From DYKG01 sp964596185 (GTDB lineage: Bacteria; Muiribacteriota; Ozemobacteria; Ozemobacterales; Ozemobacteraceae): a DNA stretch of 64,000 bases. The stretch lies in contig CAZQUE010000018.1 in the NCBI GenBank assembly GCA_964596185.1, forward strand, positions 5,512 to 69,511. Direction: 5' to 3'. Shown piece after piece: positions 35,618 through 44,217 of the stretch; the stretch's first letter is position 1; the number at the start of each line of letters is the position of its first letter. A program made the position numbers and the translations under genes. The notes under the pieces were generated by a model. The model was not told the origin of the DNA. It saw nothing but the letters and a program-made list of their open reading frames with translations, and did no database searches.

Positions 35618-37959
35618 CAATTAACCTCCTGCAGCTCATCAATAAAGCCTCTTCCTAACCTTCCGGCTTTTTCAACCAGTCCACCGATATCCAATATCAG
35701 GCTCACCGCACCGTCGCCAAGAATAGTACAGCCAGAAATACCTTTAACATTTGCAAGATATCTCGACAATCCTTTAATGACAGTTTGTTGCTGACCAAGA
35801 ATCTCATCAATGAATAAAGCTGCTTTTCGACCCTGATCTTCTACTATTACCAGGATGCCTTCATCGAGATTGAGATAATCAGGGGTCTTACCGTGCAGCT
35901 TATGAAGTCTGATAACCGGAATAAGCTCTTCACGAATGCGCACCAGCTCTTGTTGATCTGGGGTCATGGTAATGGCGGACTTCTGCGGCCGAATTGATTC
36001 GCGAATTGACAGCAAGGGAATCGTATAACGGGCTTCGCCGACTCTTACCAGCATTCCATCGATAATAGCCAGGGTCAGGGGAATCTGGAGAAAAATCTGG
36101 GTTCCGTGCCCTGATCTTGAGCGAACTGTAATTCGCCCTTTCAATTTTTCAATGTTCTTTTTGACCACATCCATGCCGACACCGCGGCCGGAAATTTCAG
36201 AAACATTTTTGTTCGTGGAGAAACCGGGCTCAAAAATGAAGCTGTAAACTTCTTCATCAGAAAGAGCCGTTGCATCGCCCTTGAACAAGCCACGTTCGAT
36301 TGCCGTGGCAAGTATTTTTTCGCGGCTTAGGCCGCGACCATCGTCGGAAACGACAATCCAGACTTCTCCGCCTTCGTAGCGTGCCTCTACCATTACTTTG
36401 CCGGTCTCTGGTTTACCTGCGGCCAACCTTTCCTTGGGCGACTCAAGTCCATGATCGACCGAATTGCGAACCATGTGTAAAAGCGGATCGGCAATATGCT
36501 CGGTCATGGTTTTATCCACTTCCGTTTCTTCACCGACAATAATAAGCTTAACCTTTTTATTTTCTTTTCGGGCAAGGTCATGTACGACACGCACCAGCTT
36601 CTGGAATGTCATTGCCAGGGGAATCATGCGCACACTCAAGGCAACGTCCTGCAATTCACTGGTAACTCGGCGCAGGTGGTGAACGGCTTTATCGAAGTTT
36701 TCGAGAGCCATATCTTTCAGGTCGGGGTTTCGAGTAACCATGGTTTCAGCAATTACCAGTTCACCGACAAGGTTGACCAGCTTATCGAGTTTGGTCAAAT
36801 CAACTCTGATATCAGACCTTTTCATGCCCTTGCTAATACTTTGCACTTGGGCATTCTGTTCAGTCTGCTTGATAAGGGCCTTTTCGACCGACTGGGCGTC
36901 AACAGCTCCCATGTCGACGAGAACTTCGCCTATAGCCGCTTTTTGTCTTTCGAGAGCGGCGCTGATCTGATCTGCGGTAACAACTCCCTCTTCGATCAAT
37001 ATCTGGCCAAGTTTTTTCGGCGCTTTTTCTTCATTTTCAACAGCCTGCTTCATCTGATCTAGTAAATCTGAGACGGACTGCGCCCCTTCGATCTCGCCAT
37101 TGCCACCGCTGGTAAGATCGTGCAATGACTGGCGAAAAACATCGACAATGATCAGAAAAGTCATAATGTGCTCGGGAGCGGGCACCATTTCATAATCGAA
37201 AAAAGTTTCGAGAATATTTTCGGCTTTATGGCTCATGCTTTCAAGCAATTCAAGGCCCAGAAAGCCACAATTCCCTTTGAAACTGTGAAATCCACGAAAT
37301 AGTTCCCGGACTTTCTGTTCAGGGTTATCGGCACCTTTTTCAAGCTCCAGCAGCAATCCTTCAGCATTATCAAGAAAATCAGAGCTTTCTTCGACAAATT
37401 GCTCAATAATGGATTTTCTGCCCGGGTCTGCCGAACGCACAACCTTTTCAAGAACTTCAGCCCTTTCTTCAACTGATTCGGTTTTTTTCTCAGCCGTCTT
37501 GCTCTTTTTCTTTGTCGATGTCTTTTTATCAGGCTTGGGTGGCAAAGCCTTTTCAATTAATTGTCCAAGTTCTTCTTCAATGACCTGCTTTTCATTTTCA
37601 TAACCATTGTCTTTATGGCTGCTTTCAACAAGATCGAGAAAGCAATTGGTCAGGTCTAGAGCTTTTAAGAGAGCATCTACATGCTCATTGGCAACGACGA
37701 CCTTTCCTTCGCGAATAAGGTCCAAGAGAGTTTCAGCCTTGTGAGTCAAGGAAGCGATATTATTCAAACCCAGGCTTGCAGCGCTACCTTTCATCGAATG
37801 AAAAAGTCTGAAAATTGAGTTTACCGAGTTGGAATCAAGCTGACCGGTTCCTGCGGCTTCCTGATGCAACTGAATGAGCTGAGGCTCAACTTCCAGAATA
37901 AGTTCCCGGCTTTCACTGACAAAAACCGATAGAAATTCAAGCTCGAGATTCTGATTCAT
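35617..37959 (-). CDS. cheA: chemotaxis sensor histidine kinase CheA with two Hpt domains
   Basis: 780 residues. Hpt-1 has phosphorylatable His54 (FHSMKGSAASLG) and Hpt-2 has His225 (FHSFKGNCGFLG). A segment at about 316-367 has two copies of an LGQILIEEG...A.E.Q type unit resembling MshEN-like motifs. The dimerisation helices, the ATPase domain (HMVRNSVDHGLESP, DDGRGL, GFSTNKNVSEISGRGVGMDVVK, GTQIFLQIPLT) and a C-terminal CheW-like regulatory domain follow. CheA phosphorylates CheY and CheB. Two Hpt domains suggest separate phosphate outputs to the several receivers nearby. No P2 domain is obvious. It sits between cheX and cheW. Confidence 0.96.
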   Translation of the reverse strand: MNQNLELEFLSVFVSESRELILEVEPQLIQLHQEAAGTGQLDSNSVNSIFRLFHSMKGSAASLGLNNIASLTHKAETLLDLIREGKVVVANEHVDALLKALDLTNCFLDLVESSHKDNGYENEKQVIEEELGQLIEKALPPKPDKKTSTKKKSKTAEKKTESVEERAEVLEKVVRSADPGRKSIIEQFVEESSDFLDNAEGLLLELEKGADNPEQKVRELFRGFHSFKGNCGFLGLELLESMSHKAENILETFFDYEMVPAPEHIMTFLIIVDVFRQSLHDLTSGGNGEIEGAQSVSDLLDQMKQAVENEEKAPKKLGQILIEEGVVTADQISAALERQKAAIGEVLVDMGAVDAQSVEKALIKQTEQNAQVQSISKGMKRSDIRVDLTKLDKLVNLVGELVIAETMVTRNPDLKDMALENFDKAVHHLRRVTSELQDVALSVRMIPLAMTFQKLVRVVHDLARKENKKVKLIIVGEETEVDKTMTEHIADPLLHMVRNSVDHGLESPKERLAAGKPETGKVMVEARYEGGEVWIVVSDDGRGLSREKILATAIERGLFKGDATALSDEEVYSFIFEPGFSTNKNVSEISGRGVGMDVVKKNIEKLKGRITVRSRSGHGTQIFLQIPLTLAIIDGMLVRVGEARYTIPLLSIRESIRPQKSAITMTPDQQELVRIREELIPVIRLHKLHGKTPDYLNLDEGILVIVEDQGRKAALFIDEILGQQQTVIKGLSRYLANVKGISGCTILGDGAVSLILDIGGLVEKAGRLGRGFIDELQEVN

Positions 37960-37972
37960 AACATTCCATCCG

Positions 37973-38443
37973 TTATTTTTCTTCGAACCTTAATATCAAT
38001 TTGATTTCGCCCCAATCGCTATCAAAGCGAATGCTGAAAAGAGGAGAAGCTGGATAAAAAGCGATTTCCATTTCCTTTCCCCTGGCAATCGAAGGCACAC
38101 TCAGATCACAGATGTAACCGCTTTCCTGAAGCAGTCTGCTGGCTTCGCCGCCAATCATGTTTCCGATTTCCGACACAGCACTTTCGGCAAGCTCATCGTA
38201 TGTTGTAACCGGCACACCCATCAGAATTGCCGTAGCGATCTTCAGCGCCATTTCCTCGTTAAGGACAATTATGAACTGCCCCTTATAATCTCCTGTGATA
38301 CCAAGGATTGTAGCAATACCGGCACAGACCTTGGTTCCCTTGGGGAAATAGTCAAGCCCGGTTTTTTTCAAGGAAACGTTGCCAATTTTTTTAAAAATTG
38401 TTGTGGCTGCTATAATAAACTGGTTAGCTAACTTCGAATCCAT
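37973..38443 (-). CDS. cheX: CheX-type CheY-P phosphatase
   Basis: 156 residues from ATG 38443; AGGAG lies 9 bases before it, while the TTG at 38452 touches the Shine-Dalgarno and is excluded. The active-site helix reads ELAESAVSEIGNMIGGEAS, giving the ExxN pair typical of CheX/CheC phosphatases. The rest fits the CheX fold (ATILGITGDYKGQFIIVLNEEMA). It should dephosphorylate CheY-type receivers and so end the signal. Located directly upstream of cheA. Confidence 0.88.
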   Translation of the reverse strand: MDSKLANQFIIAATTIFKKIGNVSLKKTGLDYFPKGTKVCAGIATILGITGDYKGQFIIVLNEEMALKIATAILMGVPVTTYDELAESAVSEIGNMIGGEASRLLQESGYICDLSVPSIARGKEMEIAFYPASPLFSIRFDSDWGEIKLILRFEEK

Positions 38444-38486
38444 GTTGAGCAACTCCTAAATTATGACTATTTCAGGTCAGGGCGTC

Positions 38487-38957
38487 CTAACTACAGAAAT
38501 TTTCAGGTACAACTAAAAATACCAGATTGTCGCCTATTAGACAATTCACGGTGTAAATTTTCCCCTGCGGTCTGGGCAATGAACCTTCTCCGGCAACAGG
38601 CAGGCTTAAACGGAAAGAGTTTTCAGGCGGCAACAACAAAGCCATTACCCGGCCACAAAAAGTATTCATCAACTCACCAAGATTGTCGAGAATCTGGCCT
38701 TCAGCAGGCATTTCATCGTCGAGCATGCCAAAGATGGCCTCGGTATATTGGATCATTAAATCCTTGCGAACAACAAGCACCAATTCGGAAACGAAGGGTT
38801 CAAGAACATCTATTTTAACCCACCAGCTGCCGTCGGTATCGATATGCTGGCAGCCCTCAACAATTCCCTGGATGACAACCTCTTCAAAGACCAGACTTTC
38901 AAATGTCTCAGAAAGAGCTTGCAGAAGAATGCTCTCAATTCTATCCTTACAACTCAT
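38487..38957 (-). CDS. second CheX/CheC-like phosphatase
   Basis: 156 residues. The central helix DNLGELMNTFCGRVMALL holds an ExxN pair (Glu and Asn three apart) like CheX, and the N-terminal half (WWVKIDVLEPFVSELVLVVRKDLM) matches the beta-sheet layout. It is clearly different from the neighbouring CheX. It overlaps the upstream receiver gene by 4 bases (ATGA), so phosphatase and receiver are coupled and may be partners. The role as a CheY phosphatase is inferred from motif and location. Confidence 0.75.
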   Translation of the reverse strand: MSCKDRIESILLQALSETFESLVFEEVVIQGIVEGCQHIDTDGSWWVKIDVLEPFVSELVLVVRKDLMIQYTEAIFGMLDDEMPAEGQILDNLGELMNTFCGRVMALLLPPENSFRLSLPVAGEGSLPRPQGKIYTVNCLIGDNLVFLVVPENFCS

Positions 38958-39343
38958 TTTTCAAGATAATCCTTTCCGAGAGTATTTTCGAGTGCTTCGA
39001 GGAGTTTTGGTGGTGAAACAGGTTTATAGATAAGATGATCCACACCGAACTGCTCCAATTCCTTTTCCATGGCTGGATTTGCCAGTGAAGATATCACAAA
39101 AACCGGAATATGATTGAGCTTTGGACTAACCTTGATTCTCTTGAGCAGGTTGATACCATCCATTACCGGCATGACAATGTCAGTGATTATCAAATCCACA
39201 GACTGATTCATAACTATTTCGAGAGCTTCAACACCATTTGCGGCGTGCAAAAACTCACAGGTTTGCCAACCAAGAACTTCAATGCATCTTTGAATGATCA
39301 TGCGGGCAGTTGCGGAATCATCTGTTATCAGAACTTTTGCCAT
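38954..39343 (-). CDS. cheY: CheY-type response regulator
   Basis: 129 residues. Acidic residues in VLITDDSATARM, phospho-acceptor Asp in LIITDIVMPVMDG, switch Ser in FVISSLA, Lys in LIYKPVSP. A complete receiver with no output domain. It follows cheD by one base and overlaps the CheX-like phosphatase gene (ATGA). The operon position makes it the likely partner of CheA and this phosphatase. Confidence 0.9.
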   Translation of the reverse strand: MAKVLITDDSATARMIIQRCIEVLGWQTCEFLHAANGVEALEIVMNQSVDLIITDIVMPVMDGINLLKRIKVSPKLNHIPVFVISSLANPAMEKELEQFGVDHLIYKPVSPPKLLEALENTLGKDYLEK

Positions 39344-39344
39344 G

Positions 39345-39884
39345 TCAAATCCTCCTGGGCTCCAACCCTGGGGTGGTTACCAGAACTTCAGTCTTGCCGA
39401 CTTCAATAGAAACGGTTCTACTAATGGAACCGCCAAGCTCCTCTGAAGCAGGATACAACCTGTAGGCCCAGAGAATTTTCTTTACAGCGAGGCAGTTTCT
39501 TTTACCAATATTGAAGGTGCCGGCAGGATCCATGACCTGCCCCCCTCCTATAAGTTTTACCGTTAAATCAACAGGCCGATAACCAAATCGGGCAAATTCT
39601 TCCAATAGCAAAGGAATACCGGTATCGGCAAAAACACCTGGTCTGCGGGCAGCCAGATCAAGATTCACCGAGCTCAACGGCAACTGAACATGCAAAAGTC
39701 CGGCAACTTTCAAATTTTTTGTAAACACAACTACGGCAACACATGGCCCAAGAGCCATGGTTTTTATAACTGTTTCACTTTGACCGGACACAAAGAATTC
39801 GCCAATACCGACAAATTGCGTCATAACCGACTGCTTTCTGTCATTTAACAATAAAGCATTATGCAGGGGATCGGGAATTACCAT
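39345..39884 (-). CDS. cheD: chemoreceptor glutamine deamidase CheD
   Basis: 179 residues. CheD deamidates receptor glutamines and in some species stimulates CheC-type phosphatases. Signatures: IGEFFVSG, ALGPCVAVVVF with the catalytic Cys (usual form GLGSCV), GLLHVQLPLS with the catalytic His, FADTGIPLLLEEF, KLIGGGQVM and FNIGKRN. The first 20 residues are not conserved, and MTQFVG (39824) is an alternative start; neither has a good Shine-Dalgarno. It is the first gene of the chemotaxis operon; a TTGACA lies at 39949-39954 on this strand, without a convincing -10. Confidence 0.9.
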   Translation of the reverse strand: MVIPDPLHNALLLNDRKQSVMTQFVGIGEFFVSGQSETVIKTMALGPCVAVVVFTKNLKVAGLLHVQLPLSSVNLDLAARRPGVFADTGIPLLLEEFARFGYRPVDLTVKLIGGGQVMDPAGTFNIGKRNCLAVKKILWAYRLYPASEELGGSISRTVSIEVGKTEVLVTTPGLEPRRI

Positions 39885-40390
39885 TGAGACTTACTGCAAC
39901 CAACCTTCACAACCCAACAGCTTTTGTACCAATTTAACACTAATTATCTGTCAACCAAAACAAAAAAACAGCATTAATACGAAAACATTTTCTCTCTTCT
40001 ACAATTTAATAATAGCGAAACAATTCGAAAATTGTCCAGCTGATGAATTTACCGGTTTTCTCGAAAGCATAAGCCAAAAATTGACGATAGAGAATTTCAA
40101 ACAAGAAATTTCAACAAGATTTACCTACAAATCATCACAAAAAGTAGAATAAAAGCACTTTAATTGACATTTAATTGTTTATGTTATTGTTTTTCAGTTT
40201 TAATTATCTTTTTATTGATAATTAAGCCTCTGCCTGCCTGCTGGCGGAGACTTCCAGCTGAAACTACGAGGCAGCGAGATTTCCGCCGCGACAGATCAAG
40301 CTGTCGACAGACGAGCAGCAAAAGCTTGTTGCTGAGGCGGCATATTCAGAGCAATTCACGCCGCGACAGTCGGAGTCCGGGCCGTATAAC
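39885..40390. other. AT-rich non-coding region upstream of cheD
   Basis: About 500 bases with no convincing gene on either strand. It must contain the cheD promoter: TTGACA on the minus strand at 39949-39954 is the best -35 candidate, but its -10 is weak. From about 40240 the composition changes to GC-richer and leads into the tandem repeat. A single degenerate unit (GAGGCGGCAT) is already visible near 40334. Confidence 0.5.
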
Positions 40391-40710
40391 CAGCAAGCGC
40401 TAACAAGGCGGCATGCAGCAAAAAAGCTTAGGGCGCAGCAAATTTTCTCCTGGCAAGCGCTAACAAGGCGGCATGCAGCTAAAAATTAGGGCGTAGCAAA
40501 CTTTCTCCCGACAAATACCGACAAGGCGGCATGTAGCAAAAAAGCTTAATGTGCGATATATTTTCGCGGCAAGCGCCGGCGAGGCGGCATGCAGCTAAAA
40601 ATAGGGGGCGTAGCAAACTTTCTCCCGGCAAATAATGACAAGGCGGTATGTAGCAAAAAAGCTTAAGGTGCGATATATTTTCGCGTCAATCGCCGGTGAG
40701 ACGATACGCA
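40391..40710. repeat. tandem repeat of about 58-60-bp units with a two-unit higher-order period
   Basis: Five good units carry the core AAGGCGGCATG or a close variant, starting at 40405, 40465, 40523, 40581 and 40640 (spacing 60, 58, 58, 59); a decayed sixth is near 40697. Units alternate in their second half. Units 1, 3 and 5 have AGCAAAAAAGCTTA. Units 2 and 4 have AGCTAAAAAT followed by GTAGCAAACTTTCTCCCG. The pair 2+3 is therefore almost the same as 4+5, which points to duplication of a 116-bp block. No reading frame is conserved, so it is a non-coding minisatellite. Confidence 0.85.
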
Positions 40711-40936
40711 GACAATTGCCTTGGGCGCCCCCCCCCTCTGACTGGTCTCTGGTCAGTGATGCGCAAGAAGTTGAAGTCACCAAAATTTCGGCGAACAAAT
40801 GAGCAGGGGTTTGCGGAATCGCAACAAGAAACGAACAGACCGGAACAAAAAAGTCTAAAATACCCAGGCCCAATTCAACGGCTTTCGAATTTCAGAACGC
40901 TCTAAAAACCTTCTAGAAGAGCTTTTTGACCAAAAA

Positions 40937-42331
40937 TCAAGCGGCCAGCATTGCCAAGGCTTTCCTTTCTGCGTCAGACAAAGCCTGAAGAGCCCGATCT
41001 AGCCTGGGCCCGGCCTTTAAAAGAAGAAAATCGCGAATCAGTCCCAGACAATTCTCTTTTTTCTGCTCGCTATCAACGCTTTTGTGATAATCCAAAAGCA
41101 GCGCTAAATCCTCAGGGTCAGCGATTTCGAAAAGATAATGTTTTAACTCCAGAGCTCGTTCAGCGGTCAATCCCGAGTAAACCTTCAGCAAAGCATCCAA
41201 CCCATCTTTTTTCGGGCGCAAAAGAGATGCCAAACCTATCGAGTTCAAAGCAATACTCATCTCAGGCTCTTCAGAAAGCCGCTCCAGCGCAGGAAGATTT
41301 CTCTGGGAATAAAGAGCATAAAGAGCATTCATCTTTGCGCCCGGCAGCTCTCCAGGCTTTTGAGCCAGGGATTCGAGCAAATTGCCGGTCTGTTCAATCG
41401 GATAACCGCCTAGAGAAGCGACCGCCATCATTCTCACCTCCGAAGATTCATCGGCAAGCATTCGCGAAATAGTTTCGATATCCATAGCAGAACTTGCCTT
41501 TTCCATTGAAGCCGCTGCCGCCTGGCGAACCCACTTATCAGGGTGAGACAAGCCTTCCTGAATCATCGAAATGAAAGGCAGATTAAAATCAGAAAGATCG
41601 ATGACCTTTAGAGCAATCTGGGCTAATTCAACTTCTGTAGATTGAAGCTTTCTGAGCATTCGATTAAGCAACTCAGCGTCTTCGCCACGCCACTCGACAC
41701 GAATCTGCCTGATAACATTATCAGAATTTGGATTAATTATCAATTTCAAAACCGACTCGCCACCAATTCTTTTCAGCACCAACAAAGAATTTTCAAAAAA
41801 ATGATAATAAGAATAGTCGTCCAGTTTTTCAGCAGAATTTATCATATTTTCGATAACAAGGGGCAAAAAATCTCGACGGTTAAGATTATTTAAAACTTCA
41901 AGGGCCTTGGCTTTTCTGGAAAAGTCACAATTCGCCGACAAAACATCACCGGCAAGCTCGGCCAACACCGGGAATCTTTTGAAATCATCGACCTGGCCCA
42001 CAACATCGACCATCGCAGAAAAAAGGCTTGGCCGCGACTGTTCATCGACCCTTGGGCAAGCCTTTTCAAGTCGACGCAAAAGCTTTCGTCCACGCCTGGG
42101 ATGAAAATATAGAAAATCTTCGATCTTCTGAGCCACTACCTTCTGGCGTTCCGGCGAAAACTCGGGCAGGCGGTGCAAAAGCACAGCCAGAGAAATCCCT
42201 CCGAGATCGATCAGATCGCATACTGCGTCGCCAAGTTTTTTTAATCGCACCTTTTTTAGAGCGCCTGTTATTTTGCGAATGGCCTTTAAATCTTTTGAAT
42301 CTATCTTTTTCATCTCGTTTCTTTCTTTCAT
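40937..42331 (-). CDS. HEAT-repeat protein
   Basis: 464 residues, cytoplasmic, very basic N-terminus. HEAT-like repeats run from about 60 to 400: LPFISMIQEGLSHPDKWVRQAAAASMEKA, and SSEVRMMAVASLGGYPIEQ are the clearest (listed as separate units). The start at 42331 overlaps the TPR gene stop (ATGA); MKKIDSK at 42313 is an alternative. It is the last gene of a three-gene operon with a TPR protein and a DnaB-like ATPase, so it probably acts as a scaffold with them. Not closely similar to the HEAT protein at 26442 by eye. Confidence 0.78.
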   Translation of the reverse strand: MKERNEMKKIDSKDLKAIRKITGALKKVRLKKLGDAVCDLIDLGGISLAVLLHRLPEFSPERQKVVAQKIEDFLYFHPRRGRKLLRRLEKACPRVDEQSRPSLFSAMVDVVGQVDDFKRFPVLAELAGDVLSANCDFSRKAKALEVLNNLNRRDFLPLVIENMINSAEKLDDYSYYHFFENSLLVLKRIGGESVLKLIINPNSDNVIRQIRVEWRGEDAELLNRMLRKLQSTEVELAQIALKVIDLSDFNLPFISMIQEGLSHPDKWVRQAAAASMEKASSAMDIETISRMLADESSEVRMMAVASLGGYPIEQTGNLLESLAQKPGELPGAKMNALYALYSQRNLPALERLSEEPEMSIALNSIGLASLLRPKKDGLDALLKVYSGLTAERALELKHYLFEIADPEDLALLLDYHKSVDSEQKKENCLGLIRDFLLLKAGPRLDRALQALSDAERKALAMLAA

Positions 42332-44214
42332 AAATTCTGTAACAAACGAACCAATCTCGAACGATCGGCCTCAGGCAATTTGCCGAGTTCGATAATTTTG
42401 CGGGTTTCGCTTTTCAGACGCTCTTTTTGTGAAAAGTTCAAGCTGTTTCGCAGAACCATAGCTGGAATAACAGCATAAAGCGAATCATTGTCAACCGCGT
42501 GCTGCCAGTAGTTCCAAAACTTAGCCAACTTATTGCGGATCAACGAATTCATTGCCGACATTGCCAGAGCCTCGGCGTTTTTGGCTTCATGACGAAGCAC
42601 CAGATCGAATTCCCGCTGCGCAGAGGAAAAGTCGCCGGCAAAGAAAAATGCCTTACCAAACAAAAGATGATCTTCAACAAAGCGAGGATGATAGTCGCCG
42701 ATACGCTGAAGAAACTTCATTATACTACGACTGTCACCGGCCGCCAGGGTAAGCTCTACTCTGGCAATTATTTCAACCAGGCTGTCAACTCCATCATCGA
42801 ACTTTTTCCAGATCTCCAGGGCCCTGGCCGGCTCACCCTGAATAATGGCCAAGCGCGAATACCACAGGGCCGACTCTTCGTCAGCAGGGGACTTTTCGAA
42901 GATACGCTCGAAAGTTTTCTCAGCAGTCTCAAGCTCATTGAGCCGGAAAGCTGTATAAGCATAAAGAAAAAGGGCATGCGGCTCATCAGGATATTCATTC
43001 AGCACAATATCAAGGCGCCCGGCGGCACGTTCAAACTCTTTGTCGAAAAGATCAAGCTCGACCAGCGCCATGGCAAGCTCGGGAGTGTGTCCAAGGTCGC
43101 GAACAGCGTCTTTCAAAACCGCTCTTGCGGCATCCGAATCGCCTTTCATCGCAAGAGACTTGGCAAGCTCAACCCGATAAACTGGGTCTGAAGGAACGCT
43201 CAAATGTATTTCCGAGTAAATTTCTGCGGCGCGGTCGAAGTTTCTGGCCTGAAACAAAAGGTTTGCCAGCTCTCTGGCAATAAAGAGATCCGCAGAGTCA
43301 CGCCGGCGCAATTTTTCAAGCTCGTTTACCGCAACATCAAGAGTGGTTTTACCATCGTAAAGCCGGTCGAGAACATCATACACATCGGCCTCGTATGGGC
43401 TCTGACGCACTTTAAGAGCTGCTGATCCGGCCTTTTTCCGCAAAATTGGGAGTCGGCGGGTCAGTTCATTGTATTTTTCCTGTAGCAGAGACGGGTTTTC
43501 AAGAGTTTCAATGCCGTTTTTCAACAAATCTGCAGCTTCCTGGATCTTGCCGTCTTCAATCAAATGGTCGACCATCATTATCTGCAATTCCTGATCTTCT
43601 GGCGCAACCATCATAGCTCTTTTCAGAGAGGTTATCGCCTTATCACGATTTCCCAGGGCCAGTTGAGAGCGATAAATTCCCAGGAGGGCAACTGTAGAAC
43701 TGCAGGCAACGGCAGCAGCCTTGCGATAGACATCAAGTGCCTGATCAAAACTCTGCAACCGAAAAAGAGAATCGCCCAAACGCAGCAGAAAATCAAAGTC
43801 TTTTATCAATTTTTCGATAATAAGCAAGCCTAATTCTGCAGCTTCCTCGTCTTTTTTAGATTCGCAAAGGCAAACAAATATCAGTTTTTTGATATCAACA
43901 TCTTCAGGTAGTAATTGTTCCGCACGGCGAAAAGCCAAAAGAGCGTCTTCGATTTCTTCGCGGTATAGAAAAGCTTTACCTATATTATAAAATGCAGCGC
44001 TGTTGTGTGGCTCTCTTTCAATAACTTTCGAAAGCAGCTTGATTGCACGATCTGAAAGGCCTTTTTGCAGGCAGGCGGCACCAAGATTGATAAGAATGTC
44101 GGTGTTTTCCGGCTCGAGATTCAAAGCGCGCTCATATTCTTCGATAGCATGGTCAAAAAGACCGCGCTGCTGCAGATCTATGCCTTTCTGAAAATATTCC
44201 TGAGCAGTATTCAT
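42328..44214 (-). CDS. tetratricopeptide-repeat (TPR) protein
   Basis: 628 residues, no signal peptide. TPR units are clear at the N-terminus (YFQKGIDLQQRGLFDHAIEEYERALNLEPENTD spans positions 6-38, then ILINLGAACLQKG, AAFYNIGKAFLYR) and recur through the whole chain with about 34-residue spacing. TPR arrays mediate protein-protein contacts. It begins 3 bases after the DnaB-like gene stop and ends inside the start of the HEAT gene, so the three are cotranscribed and coupled. No enzymatic domain is seen. Confidence 0.88.
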   Translation of the reverse strand: MNTAQEYFQKGIDLQQRGLFDHAIEEYERALNLEPENTDILINLGAACLQKGLSDRAIKLLSKVIEREPHNSAAFYNIGKAFLYREEIEDALLAFRRAEQLLPEDVDIKKLIFVCLCESKKDEEAAELGLLIIEKLIKDFDFLLRLGDSLFRLQSFDQALDVYRKAAAVACSSTVALLGIYRSQLALGNRDKAITSLKRAMMVAPEDQELQIMMVDHLIEDGKIQEAADLLKNGIETLENPSLLQEKYNELTRRLPILRKKAGSAALKVRQSPYEADVYDVLDRLYDGKTTLDVAVNELEKLRRRDSADLFIARELANLLFQARNFDRAAEIYSEIHLSVPSDPVYRVELAKSLAMKGDSDAARAVLKDAVRDLGHTPELAMALVELDLFDKEFERAAGRLDIVLNEYPDEPHALFLYAYTAFRLNELETAEKTFERIFEKSPADEESALWYSRLAIIQGEPARALEIWKKFDDGVDSLVEIIARVELTLAAGDSRSIMKFLQRIGDYHPRFVEDHLLFGKAFFFAGDFSSAQREFDLVLRHEAKNAEALAMSAMNSLIRNKLAKFWNYWQHAVDNDSLYAVIPAMVLRNSLNFSQKERLKSETRKIIELGKLPEADRSRLVRLLQNL

Positions 44215-44217
44215 TGC

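Noticed and set aside
40391..40710. Integron attC sites or CRISPR array
   Set aside because: GCGCTAACAA recalls attC arms and the unit length is CRISPR-like, but there is no matching GTTAGGC arm, no cassette genes, no integrase, and the whole unit repeats with no unique spacers.
42499..43191. 230-residue plus-strand frame opposite the TPR gene
   Set aside because: Antisense shadow of regular TPR codons, with no domain.
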